From assembly GCF_040807025.1 (NCBI RefSeq), contig NC_090954.1:15703501-15767500 (forward strand): a stretch of 64,000 bases of DNA, given 5' to 3'. The notes below the pieces were generated by a model. The model was not told the DNA's origin. It saw only the letters and a list, made by a program, of their open reading frames with translations, and ran no database searches. Made by a program: the position numbers and the translations under genes. The DNA is from Struthio camelus (Eukaryota > Chordata > Aves > Struthioniformes > Struthionidae). Of the stretch, positions 40,701-51,325 are shown piece by piece; the first letter of the stretch is position 1, and every line of letters begins with the position of its first letter.

Positions 40701-43586
40701 GTAATTAACCCTGACAATAGGGATTAAACAGACATAGATTAAATAGAAAAGAGGTGAAGATGTCACTCCCCCAACTATCCACGCTGCTTCTACAGATCAC
40801 CAGCTGCCCCTGCAGCAGTCTCAGGACTAGCATGTTCCTCAGCATGATGCCAGCATACGCTGGTATCGGCATACCCTCAGATACCAAACACATTCACAAG
40901 CATATTGGAAATTCTTGCCTCAGATATGACACGCACCAAAGAGGCAAGGTAGACATCTGGAAGGAGTAACGCCTTTAGCTACCCCATTTTAATTCTGTGT
41001 CTTTTATCTGCCAGCACTAATAGCGAGCAGCTGCAACACATCTAAGTTACTGGCAACCTCCCTGTTTGTTGCCACTCTCTGGAAGTGTCTTCCACCCACA
41101 CAGCAGACTATGCAGAGAAGATGGAATATGCGCACTCGTTTCAGCCACTTCAGTGCACAGTCTAGCAGCTTAGAGAAAGCCACTTCTCACAGCTGCTGCT
41201 AAAGCGACTACTAACAGCTTAGACTCTGCAGGAGTCTGGAAGTAATGAAGCTTCTTCGGGCTTCCACATCCTAAGTGCCTGAGCCCTTGCAATGATGCAG
41301 GTTTTGATTAAAAACATTCCATTTAATTGACATGAACCGTTTTTCCTAAGAGTTGCTCCTCTCTTCAGTGCAGAACCATTGTCCCAGGAACACAGAACAG
41401 GCTAGGTCTTTAGCCACTCTCAAAGTCTTCTAACCAGTTTTACAGCCCACTGATTTTTAGAATTCTCTGTCTATTTTTAACAGTAATTTAAAAAATAAAA
41501 GCTATTTAAAACAAGCAGCATAAAAAGAAGTATCATTTGCTTCAGATGATTATTATGTGCATAGTAATAGCAGGAAGACTACTGCAAATGTTTTCCAACT
41601 CTTAAAAAAAAAAAAAGAAGAAGAACGCTTCCGTTGCAATATATAATTTTGAATTTTAATTTAGATAACTCAAACCATTTACTGGCAACAAAAATATGCA
41701 TATTCATCAGATCTGATTTACTATAATCTTTATTTCTGATGTTCTGCATCTGTGAATACTTAAAGTACTTGAGTTTGTATTCATGGGCAATTATATAGGA
41801 ATCTCATAGAGTAGCAACAGATTGCTTTGTAGTTAAGAGTCCCACCACAGAAAAAGTCAATTCATTTTCTTCCAGAAGGCTATGGCATGAGATCTGGGAC
41901 TGGTGTTTCCACCCTCATTTTTAAATAAATACTTGCTCTTGTCTAATCGAGATACAAATCAAGGTCATTACAATGACGGTCAAAACAATGATTTATAAAT
42001 GCATTCACTTTACTAGTTAATAAAGGTCTGAGGAAGAACGTTAAATGCAAAACAAGCATAAATAGAAGTTAGATTCTAGGTGAATAAATGGCGCTTTAGA
42101 GAAGAAAGGGGGACATGTTATTTTGGTCACTCTGCCTTCACAACCGAGGGCTCCCGCCTGTTCCCTCTTGCAGATTTCCACCGAGTTTTCTAGAACTCCC
42201 AGTGCTTACTATGCAAAAATAAGTTTTTTCTTAAAAATCTCTACATCTGTAACCAAGCTTCTTTCTAAGTCTCACCTTTCTCATCCCCCATTCTGTTAGA
42301 ATTTACCCTTTTGTAGCACAAGGATTTTCTAATAAAACAAACTTTAATTAATTTCCAAAGCCATAGGGAGAGTGAATGAAACCCACAAATCAATAACAGG
42401 TACAAAGGGAGAAAACAAGATGAATACATTACACAGGTGAGAAATCTTGCCCTCCAGTGTGTCTGCAGGCAACTCCTATTACCTTCTACTGAAGCTAGGA
42501 TTGAACTGAAAGACAACTTTTGACACATACACGGTGTAAATTCTTTAAGATAATAAAATCAGTTGATGCATGAAACAGCCCTTCAGTTTTAGCACTACCA
42601 CTCCTTCAAAAGGGCACATACAGTTGCATGGGCAGCCCGGGAGAGCTGCCAGTCACCGTCTTTCCTTACATGACAATAGACCAATGAATACTGGTGATGA
42701 CAGCCGTTAACAAAGAAAAGGAAAGAATATGCTAGGTGCTTTTAAAATAGGGTTTTTGATCACTACATTTAGAGTAACTCAGGCTAACTGTTGTTCTGGT
42801 GGGTCTCACTCTAGGCCAGCTGACTACTCCAAAAGCCACAGATATTGCTGTAAGCTGTGATTTTATTCCAGGAATGTTTCCTTTGCTAATGAAACAGCAA
42901 GATCCTTTGAACGTTGATTTTTTTTTTTTTAATCACACAGTATAATCATGCTCTTCATGTCACACTAGAGAGCAAAATTGCTGGCAAGAACACTGACTGG
43001 TAGCTTAGCATGTCATCACCATGCTACGTGCGCTAAGGACCAGGAACTTTCTATGCTTGAAAAGCCTGCTGGTCCTTCAATTTTGTTTCTTATCACATTA
43101 CAATACACATAATAACTACTTATTGCTCATAGATGCCAGTACACACAACAGAACACAGGAGAAGGGGAAGGGGAAGAACAACTGGACGCAGACTGTATCT
43201 GAACATCACGACCTTGCCATAACAAGTAAACAGAACGGGCAGACATTCAAGAGCCACAGAAATTTCACACAGAAGAGCTCTGCTGCAACATTTGTTACAC
43301 TGCCTCTTCTATATAGATGTATTGATATTACAGAAGAGCTGAAAACATAAAACAGCGAAAAAGAAAAGTAGTTTAAAGGATTTAAAGCTAGGAAAAATAC
43401 ATTTTTTGAAATCGCATTCTGCGACACAGCTAGAAAGTGAACACTTCAGGCTTGCTTCCCTTTCACCTGTACGGTCACAGCAAGCAATCTCAGCGTGAGA
43501 AACAGAAAACCCCAGCTTCCAGCAGTCTCCAGGTACATACTTTACTAGGCTCACACAGCCACACCTCCAATTAGGACTTAGTATCC

Positions 43587-43609
43587 AAAAAAAAAAAAAA
43601 AAAAAAAAA
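43587..43609. repeat. A23 homopolymer
   Basis: Twenty-three A residues between AGTATCC and GCAATATCC. No retroposed body is recognised upstream. Confidence 0.85.
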
Positions 43610-44544
43610 GCAATATCCAATGTGCACTGCAGCAAGTCAGTTTGTCAAAGTTGTCATAAAGGATGTGGACAAGCAAATGTTTTTGCTCTGTGGCATCAAG
43701 TCTCAAACACATTTGAAACAACTGCAAGATTTTAGTTATACAAAAATCTTCATAGTCTTAAGTTAAGAACATCTCCATGTTGAGGCATTATGAAACACCA
43801 GGGAAGAAACGTAAGTTCCAGAGGAAAAAAAAAAAAAGATTTCTGAACCACAAAGAAATGAAACAATTAAAAGGCTTTTCCTAGATTAAAAAACAAGCAA
43901 AGAAATGTCACAATCAGAGACAACCAGATGCAGAGTTCACATAACTCGTGCCCAGTGCAGGCAAAACAATGGTGAACATCACTTGAAACACATCTCCAGA
44001 ATTTTATCCCTGTAGACAATAGAAAAATCAACTCTGTGCTTTTGCAGGTGTTCCTTACCTAATTCATATTAGATCTGTGCTGAACTCAGAGTAGCTCTTA
44101 AGGCAAACTGCCAGGCTTTTGACATAGCAACACCTTTATCATGCTGCTGGGAAGGATGTCCCTTTCCCTCGCATCCAAAAAGACATTTGTGATGAAGAGA
44201 AATAACAATGATTAGTCTGTAGTGCCTCATACAGGAATGTACTGACAGCATTTGCTATCCTCATTTGGAAATAGTTTCACTGCTGTTTGCTGAATTTAGA
44301 AAAAAACCCCACACCAATAAAGTGCCTTTTCAGGGTTGAGATACTATTTTGGTGTGCCTACACCTCCAAAATCTGACTAATTGTCCAACTGCAGCACAAA
44401 GTTGAGAAGAATTCTGCTCCCTAGGGAAAGATAAGAGCTCTTCAGAGAAGTAAATGTGGCCATATGCAAGTAGATAGCACAGTCTGGAGTACAAGGCGTA
44501 CACAAAGCTTTGTATGTTTTCCTTAATTCTCTCACTAACATAGC

Positions 44545-44630
44545 ATGCTGCCTGGGCAAGTCATCTTATTTGTGTGTAACTTCTTAACCAACAAATGGAG
44601 ACAGCAGCAATTACAGTTGCAGAAAGTAAA
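44545..44630 (+). mobile_element. possible MIR SINE core fragment
   Basis: GCCTGGGCAAGTCATCTTA, then a pyrimidine-rich stretch, then CAACAAATGGAGAC, follow the order of the MIR core (GGGCAAGTCACTTAAC...TCTGTAAAATGGGGA). The fragment is short and diverged, and the assignment is from remembered consensus only. Confidence 0.45.
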
Positions 44631-46675
44631 GGGAATGAAAAACTATCGTGGCTGTTAGTACTCTGAACTTTCAGTGTACATGGAAGAGAACTGTGTGGCA
44701 CGGGAGCGAAACCTGAGTAAAAGAGGAAGAAAATTAGTGAGAAAAAAATGAAAGAACTAAAAAACTCAGAACTGTGCCAGATTTGACTCCTCCCTATCTT
44801 TTTTAAAGGGTGTAAACACCAATACCTTCAGGTATTACTGCTGAGGCTGGAAGGTGCTGTCAAAAACTTCTGGAAAACTCTTTTGGGGCCTAGGGAGGAA
44901 GGGATAGCTCTGGTCTGCAAAACAGAAACCATACTTAGCTAACGATGGCATCATTTCAGGAAGAAGAGTGAAGAAAAGGTGTAACAAAGGCTGAAAGCAA
45001 TAGCTTTCGGGGGATTGAAGGGAAATGGGTTATCTAGACCAGATCGAACATTGAGCCAGTTTCTTACATCACATTTAACTCACCATACTGGACAAGAACA
45101 AACATGCTGTACACATGCTAATCACATATCCCACTGCACCTGGCAGACTGTGCAGAACTGTCAGGAAGGCCTGCACTGTGGAGGGGAGCACAAAATACTG
45201 GCTGGTATAGGTGTTGGCCATTTGCAATTTGTCATCCCTGAAAGAGCAACTCATCCTCCCTTTTCAAAGGGGGGCACTAAGTGCTTTGGAAAGAAGGTCT
45301 TCCTCTTAGAAGTATTTTTAACAATAGACAAGCATCTAGTCAACACTCTTCACTGAAGAACTGCAGTCTTCTAAAGATAGTTTTCATCTGGGCTGTACTG
45401 AAGGTCTAGGACTCCCTGAGAGAACTCCCCAGAAACATAAAAGAGTATCTGGAGTTGAACTCTTTCAAGCCCTTCTGAGATTCAGAAAACTTCTTCCTCC
45501 CATCTGCAAGATGTTTCTATCTTTAATATCTATATACTTAATATTAAAAAAAGGTTTAGGGTTACATATCACCTCATTTATCAGTCACATATCAATATAC
45601 ATATTCTTTGAGAAGTCAGAAGATCAGATATAGCTAAGAGATTTGTTTTCCTAAAAGCTCCTTGCATTACAGGAAATGTCAGTTCATTCCTCCAGAGAAT
45701 TGTATGCCTTTCACACAACTCACAGTAGTCATCATAAAGTAGCTTGAAAGTTTTAGACTGAAGCCAGAATAACCTCCCAATAGTTTTATAAAAGCAAGTA
45801 CTTAAGCACCTCTGACCCATTTGAAAGATGTAACATCCATTATATATCTGCAAAACGCTTCCTTTATCCTTTCCTCAGCTTTTATAAAAGATTGGTAGTC
45901 GCTTTCAAGAAAATAAGAGAGAAGGGACATTTATCCAAAAAAAAAAAAAAAAGACAACTCTTGGACCTTGAGGGTTTGAGCATGCCCTAAATAGAACTAA
46001 ATAGAAACTCTCTATATTACACAACTCCATTTACTTGTCCTAAAATAAGTTCAGAAGTGGAATATTTTCTGCACCCAGAATATTTTTAAACACTGTATCA
46101 AGTGCTTTTCAGTAATACCTTACTTTTTGCAGATCTTTTAGCATTACTACACATCTCCAGCTGGGGGGGGGGGAGGGGAAGAGGCTGTACAAGAGCCTGA
46201 CCTGATACCTACAACAAACTAGAATTATATAGAATTATAACTTCTTTAGACTTGACTAAACCTAACTCTGAGAAAGTAATTCCCAGCAGCTTTCTGAGCA
46301 GAGAGAATATTATTTATTTCACTCAACCAAACAAAAATAAATAATCAAACTGAATGCAAGTATATTTTGAAAAGGACCACCTGAATTTGAAACAAAGCTT
46401 GCCAAGCACTTTACAGGAAAAGAATAAAGCATTCCCCTCAGAGTAGACAGCATAGCTTTTCAAGGACTTTGCCACTACATCTGACCACACAGTCAACATT
46501 AGTGGGGAATAACATTTAACGGAAGAATATCTAAACAGGAAAGTCACCTCAGAACTTTGAAATTATTCATAGCGCTAAGCTAGAACTTACACCTAACAAT
46601 TCCCTTAGTATCACACCCTTTAATACCTTGACAAGGAATTCCCAAGAAAACCCATACACCCAATAAGGAAGCACA

Positions 46676-46792
46676 TAGCATGGGCCCTGCCAACCCCTCA
46701 CTCCGGCCCAACCCACCAGGGGTGGTGTCCCCCCCGGCGCTCCCCTGCTGCTGCCTGCCTTGCACCCAGAGCCAGGCCAGCCCTGCAATGAC
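46676..46792. other. short GC-rich patch
   Basis: A 115-bp island of G+C-rich sequence (CCAACCC, CCCCCCGGCGCTCCCC, CTGCTGCTGCCTGCC) in AT-rich surroundings. It has few CpGs and no gene attached. Possibly an old repeat fragment. Confidence 0.35.
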
Positions 46793-47635
46793 ACAGGTTT
46801 CTACAAACAAAACTTGATATTGTTTGATGACAGTATTATCAACCAAATATGGGTTTTGGGGTAATTTTACATTAGGAGGCATACCATAGCAGTACACTCC
46901 GAACAGCAGTTACGGGTACCAACGCAGTGTTGATTGTCAGAGGGAGGGTTTTACTCGCAACAAAAAGAGAACATAGTCAGAGTCCCACTAAATAACTTCA
47001 GTTATACCAAGCACTCCATCCAGGCTAATTGCAAACTATAAATACGTACATGCTGTACAGATAAGAAATAGCTAAATTTACTATCCAGACCAGGCTACTT
47101 GAACAGTTAGATCATTGGGCTCATTAGTTGAAAAGAATCTCTGTGCTTCAGTTAGAAGAAGGACAACTCCCCATAAGTAGTAATTATGCATAAAAGCAGT
47201 TTAGTAGAGTCTTATATATCCTTCAAGAGTAAAAAGCTTGAGATACAAATCCAGAACTTTCAGAAATAAAAGCAAATCTCATTTGAGAGCTGTATGTAAC
47301 CAAGAATGATTTGCTGCCATATCAGAATTTATTTACGTATTCTCTTTTAAAATCCTACTTAGAGGGAAATTTCATATATTTATGATAACTATTCAAAAGT
47401 ATAAAACACACTTATGACAATGTTAAGTCTCAAGAAGCCATAAGAAAAGAAAAATATGAAAAACAGTACCTCACAAAAGAAGACCTGGGGAGCAGAAACA
47501 GGAAGAAGAAATAATAACTATCAGTTGCTAGACATAAAATAGCCACTGTATAAATTAGCCACTAACATACTTAAAATAGGCTCTGTAAAATGTAGTCAGG
47601 CCTCCAAAAGACACAGGGGGGTGGGGGGGGGAGGG

Positions 47636-47673
47636 AGGTTTCTATAAGGAAAATACTCATATCCTAAAAATGA
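47636..47673 (+). repeat. 38-bp direct repeat, left copy
   Basis: Identical over 38 of 38 bases to 47865-47902. It brackets the 192-bp duplicated block on its left. The pair looks like a duplicated insertion site. Confidence 0.95.
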
Positions 47674-47864
47674 ACAATGTTGAAGCTAGACTAACCGGAA
47701 AACCTGACAGAAAGCTGTGGCAAACACTTAAAAACTCATTGCACAACGACCCAGGTGATCCACTGGCAAATTTTCAGCTTTCCAACAAGCGATAACGTTG
47801 ACAGATTACCCTCACACCTGTCCGAGTGGGCACTTCCTGATTTAGGGATGAGGCAATGCGGACA
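47673..47864 (+). repeat. distal copy of 192-bp CCNG1-upstream block
   Basis: It aligns without gaps to 50010-50201 (offset 2337) with five differences in 192 bases, all transitions, which is about 97.4% identity. The orientation is the same. It carries the same candidate sites as the proximal copy: ETS cores (CCGGAA; CACTTCCTG) and a perfect C/EBP-type palindromic site ATTGCACAAC at 47738-47747. The perfect 38-bp repeats on both sides mark this as the recipient site, with the proximal copy the probable source. Confidence 0.95.
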
Positions 47865-47902
47865 AGGTTTCTATAAGGAAAATACTCATATCCTAAAAAT
47901 GA
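47865..47902 (+). repeat. 38-bp direct repeat, right copy
   Basis: Partner of 47636-47673. It begins exactly where homology to the 192-bp proximal block stops. Confidence 0.95.
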
Positions 47903-50009
47903 GAGAATCTGTTCATGCATAAAAGCAGATATCTTAGTATTAACTACTTTATTCATTACTGTAATATAAATACTTATGTTTGTTTAACTATTGCTATAGA
48001 TTTTTGTATTTGTTAATGTGTTTTTAAGTGCAGAATAAATCCTACAATAACTAGGCACAACTTTTCTCTTGGCTGCAATTTAGAAAACAACTCCTCCCTG
48101 AAAAATACACCAGCAGTAACAGACCTGGATATGGCTAACGGTTAAACACACATTTCAACACCTGAGCAGAAAAGTACAGGTGGCATCAGAATCAATGTCT
48201 CTATTCACCACACGCTGTAATAGTTAATTTATTATCAAATTAACTAACTAGTAAAATTCTGCAATCGTGTGAAGAACTCTTTGTTCTTTTTTCACATTTC
48301 ACTTTTTCTAGCTTCTTGCAAAACTCTTTTAAGGTTCCGATGAAAAATGACTTTTGCCTTCAGCTTCATTTCACAGATAAAAGAAATTATGCTTATTTAG
48401 AAAAAGTTGAGAAGTACTTTTGGGAATGGCAACCATGCTGAAATAACTTCCATTCAAACCTACAATGTCATAACTTCCCATCCACTTTGAAAATAGGATT
48501 CTTACCTTTGAAGGTGAGACTGCAAAACAGCTGGAATAAACATAGTTTGGAAATAGATTGCTTGGCAGAATATCTTGGATTGAAATAATAAGAAAAAGCT
48601 CTTAGCTTTTTTTTTGTATTTACCTTTTTTTCCAACACTGTACACTTCCCTATTTTTCTTTCTTTCCTTCCTTCCCTCCATCTCTTCTTCCTTGCCCTTC
48701 TATTTCTTTTCCACTTTCATATCTGCTTCTTTTTCTTATCTTTTTTCCTTTGATTTTTCTCGATATCCCAGGATGCTCTGTTAAGAAAGACGCCAAATTG
48801 GTGGAATGATGGATCTTACTCCATATTCCCTTTATGCTACGGCAGAAATAACAAAATGCAAAAGAGTAGCTTCTGTATATCAGGGGTTTATAGAGAGGAA
48901 GTAAAAATACTATATGGATCAAAGCAGGAATCTTTTTAAAGCACAAACTTTCACGCTGGAGGGAGGACTAGCCACTTTGGGGAGTGCAGGGAAAGGAAAA
49001 GTGAAAAGGAAAAGAAAAGGAGATTCCACCTAGCCCTGCTTCCTCAAGCCTCTTCTTTCCTGTTTCCCTTCAAAAATTCCCCTCACGTGACACATAAAGA
49101 AGGCAGCAGTGGGAACAGAAGGGTAAAAGCCAAAAGTTTGCAGTGGGGTGGTCAGCGTGCACGCGTTGGTGGTCGGCTCTCTGGAAAGGACTTGCCTCTC
49201 GTCGTATGGAGACGACCGCACTGAGCTGAGCAGGGCAGAGGTACAGCAGCAGCATGTCCGTGCTCGGGTACAAGATGCTATGACCAGCAGCCTGACTGAA
49301 GTACTTTCTCGTCAACCTGACCCTCTGACTCACATCCAGAAAGGGATGTATAAGGGACAGGGCTTAGGATAGGAATTAATACAAATTATCCCATTTCAGG
49401 GCAGGTTGCAGAAGAAAATGTTTGACAACAATTCGGGAAAAAAAACACTGAAAGAAAATGCTGTCTTTGCTGCTTGAAGCAAGCCAATGCAAACAACATT
49501 TGAGTGGATTTTTTTTTTTTTTTGGACAGCATGAACAAGAGACTTGCAAACCACATAAATCTTCTCTTTCTGGTCAGCCCAAATAAGGAGCACACTCTTC
49601 TCGCTCCTCCGATCTCTTCATATTACAATGACTTTTTCCTCTTTCACACAGGTGGCAGCACTCAACACTGATGAGACAAAAACAGGTGCAAAAACAGATG
49701 TTTCAATCCGATTCCCTGAGCTACCAACCACCCAACTCAGGCTATCTTAAGCAACAGGTAAGCCAGATTACCAAATTGCAGTATGCATGTTTTATTTATA
49801 TTAGCCACGTTGAGCTTGTTGTCATTAACCTAGCATGAACGTAGGAGCGCTTCTGAAGGACTGGAAAACGTTACGTAACAAACGAACCAAACAAACTGCT
49901 TATTTTTCTGTCTAAAACTCTTTCATCTTTAGCTTCCACAGCCAAAGGCAGTTGCGCAGCTAAATCCCTTTGCAATTCCCAGCCTATGAGAAAAAGGCAC
50001 TTCACAGGC
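47903..50009. other. CCNG1 far-upstream sequence
   Basis: No coding exon was found. It contains a pyrimidine-rich stretch (48640-48770), T15 at 49509-49523, an E-box palindrome TCACGTGA at 49083-49090, and one perfect p53-type half-site GGACTTGCCT at 49188-49197 with no good partner beside it. The 49.1-49.35 kb part has slightly raised G+C and CpG and could be regulatory. Confidence 0.45.
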
Positions 50010-50201
50010 AACAACGTTGAAGCTAGACTAACCGGAAAACCTGACAGAAAGCTGTGGCAAACACTTAAAAACTCATTGCACAACGACCCAGGTGATCCAC
50101 TGGCAAATTTTCAGCTTTCCAACAAGCGATAATGTTGACAGATTACCCTCACACCCGTCCAAGCGGGCACTTCCTGATTTAGGGATGAGGCAATGCGGAC
50201 A
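50010..50201 (+). promoter_or_regulatory. proximal 192-bp block upstream of the CCNG1 island
   Basis: This is the probable source of the distal copy at 47673-47864. It lies immediately upstream of the CCNG1 CpG island. Visible candidate sites are CCGGAA and CACTTCCTG (ETS cores) and ATTGCACAAC at 50075-50084 (C/EBP type). No direct repeats flank this copy, which argues against two separate insertions of a mobile element. A 14-bp perfect palindrome starts four bases after its end. Confidence 0.6.
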
Positions 50202-50204
50202 CAG

Positions 50205-50218
50205 ACATGAATTCATGT
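50205..50218. repeat. 14-bp perfect palindrome
   Basis: ACATGAATTCATGT is its own reverse complement. It sits between the duplicated block and the CpG island. Each arm holds a CATG core but does not complete a p53 half-site. Confidence 0.9.
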
Positions 50219-50519
50219 GGTAAAGCAGCTCTCGAGGAGACCGAGACCTCGGCTCCCCGCTCAGGGCGCGAGGCTGCCGCGCCTCAACGGCCGCCAGCGA
50301 GCGCGAGCACGCACGCTGAGGGCCGCGAAGCCGCGCGGGGAGAGGGGCGGGGGCCCGCCCCGCCAGTCCCTAGCGCCGCCGCCAGAGGCCGCCCGCCCCT
50401 CGCGTCTCCTAGCGACGGCGCCCGGGCTCCGCGCCCCGCCATTGGCCTGGCTGCGAGTCCGTCACGCCAGAGCCGCGCCCGGGGCGGGCGGCGCTTGGCG
50501 CTCCCCCCTCCTCGCCCTG

Positions 50520-50687
50520 CGCCGCGGGGGCCGGGGGCGCGGGGCTGGCGGCGGCTGCATGGCGCTCTGCCCGTCGCCGCTGGTGTCCGGGCAGCCTGGC
50601 GGTCGTGCCGAGTGACTCCTCGGAGCTGCTGCGGTGCCCGCAGGGGGTCAGAGCGGCGCGGGGCGCTGCCCGCGAGAGGAGGGCGAG
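50520..50687 (+). other. CCNG1: CCNG1 noncoding exon 1 (5' UTR), 5' end approximate
   Basis: The 3' boundary is a strong donor, GCGAG|GTAAGAG, with the last exon base at 50687. The next exon starts at the CCNG1 ATG (51062), so this exon is entirely 5' UTR, as in mammalian CCNG1. The 5' end is inferred. If transcription begins before 50559 the exon carries a short upstream ORF. Confidence 0.7.
50559..50615 (+). other. upstream ORF in CCNG1 5' UTR (18 codons)
   Basis: ATG at 50559 opens an 18-codon frame (starting MALCPSPL) ending in TGA at 50613-50615, wholly inside exon 1. The context has G at +4 but T at -3, so initiation would be moderate. Whether it is transcribed depends on the unmapped start site. 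Confidence 0.4.
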
Positions 50688-50819
50688 GTAAGAGCGCGGC
50701 GCTGGGGCCTGCTAACGGCGGAGGGAGGTCTGCGCTGCGCCGTGCCCGCGGGCAGGGCTCGGTGTCCGGGCAGCCGCCGCCGCCCGCGGTGGCAGGTGGC
50801 TCGCGTGCGCCGCGGCGCG

Positions 50820-50839
50820 GGGCAGGTCCGGGCATGCCC
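50820..50839 (+). promoter_or_regulatory. CCNG1: p53 response element in CCNG1 intron 1
   Basis: Two adjacent decamers with no spacer: GGGCAGGTCC (50820-50829, 9/10 against RRRCWWGYYY) and GGGCATGCCC (50830-50839, 10/10). The total is 19/20, about 130 bp downstream of the exon 1 donor. Cyclin G1 is a long-established direct p53 target with p53 sites around its first exon and intron in mammals, so position and sequence agree with function. Confidence 0.8.
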
Positions 50840-51061
50840 GGCCCAGGGCGCGGCGCGTGCGCGGTGCGGCCCCGCTGCCCCCGGCCGGGCGCGGCGCTGG
50901 CGCTTTCGGGGGCCGGGGGGGGTTGGAAAACATTGCGGTGATGGCTAATTGAGAAAAGTTTCCTTTTTTTTTTTTTTTTTTGGATATAGAGACAACCGCA
51001 GTTTGGCCCCTTTTTCCCTTGTTTAGCTGCTTGGTACACTTGTATTTGTCTGTCGTTACAG

Positions 51062-51325
51062 ATGATTGAAACGCTTGTAACTACCGAAGCTCAGGAACTG
51101 CTGTACCAGCTCACAGCTCTGCTGGAGCAGGAGCTGCGATGCCAGCCGAAGGCCTCTGGCCTGAGACTGATTGAATCTGCTCATGACAATGGCCTCCGAA
51201 TGACTGCAAGGCTGAGGGACTTTGAAGTGAAAGATCTCCTCAGCTTAACTCAGTTCTTTGGCTTCCATACGGAGACATTTTCTCTAGCTGTGAATTTCTT
51301 AGACAGATTTTTGTCAAAAATGAAG
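51062..51325 (+). CDS. CCNG1: CCNG1 exon 2 (first coding), residues 1-88
   Basis: Acceptor TCGTTACAG|ATG and donor AATGAAG|GTATGG. It encodes the N-terminal region and the first helices of the cyclin box, ending LDRFLSKMK in phase 0. Confidence 0.97.

Larger units (their letters stand above)
35600..47635. other. AT-rich intergenic DNA, no gene recognised
   Basis: No gene was found. It contains a compound short repeat at 37139-37190, an (AAAC)n microsatellite near 37794-37823, an unidentified GC-richer segment at 40.38-40.70 kb, A23 at 43587-43609, a probable MIR fragment at 44545-44630, A16 at 45937-45952 and a GC-rich patch at 46676-46790. The longest open frame (155 codons, minus strand, 39687-40154) has no family resemblance. 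Confidence 0.65.
50220..50930 (+). promoter_or_regulatory. CCNG1: CCNG1 CpG-island promoter
   Basis: An abrupt change to very G+C- and CpG-rich sequence covers the region upstream of, within and downstream of noncoding exon 1. It contains GC boxes (GGGGCGGGGG near 50344), a reverse CCAAT box (ATTGG at 50441-50445) and no obvious TATA box. The transcription start cannot be fixed by eye; it probably lies between about 50450 and 50560. Runs such as GGGGGCCGGGGGCGCGGGG (50526-50544) could form G-quadruplexes. The long open frames crossing this island on both strands are composition artefacts. Confidence 0.85.

Noticed and set aside
1-50000. CRISPR arrays, bacterial operons, tRNA or rRNA genes, known miRNAs
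   Set aside because: No regularly spaced repeats, no tRNA A/B-box pair that folds by eye and no recognised mature miRNA. The DNA is clearly vertebrate nuclear.
50207-51039. Long open frames of 244 and 251 codons on opposite strands over the CCNG1 CpG island
   Set aside because: They are Arg/Pro/Ala/Gly-rich, overlap each other and noncoding exon 1, and match no family. High G+C removes stop codons by chance.
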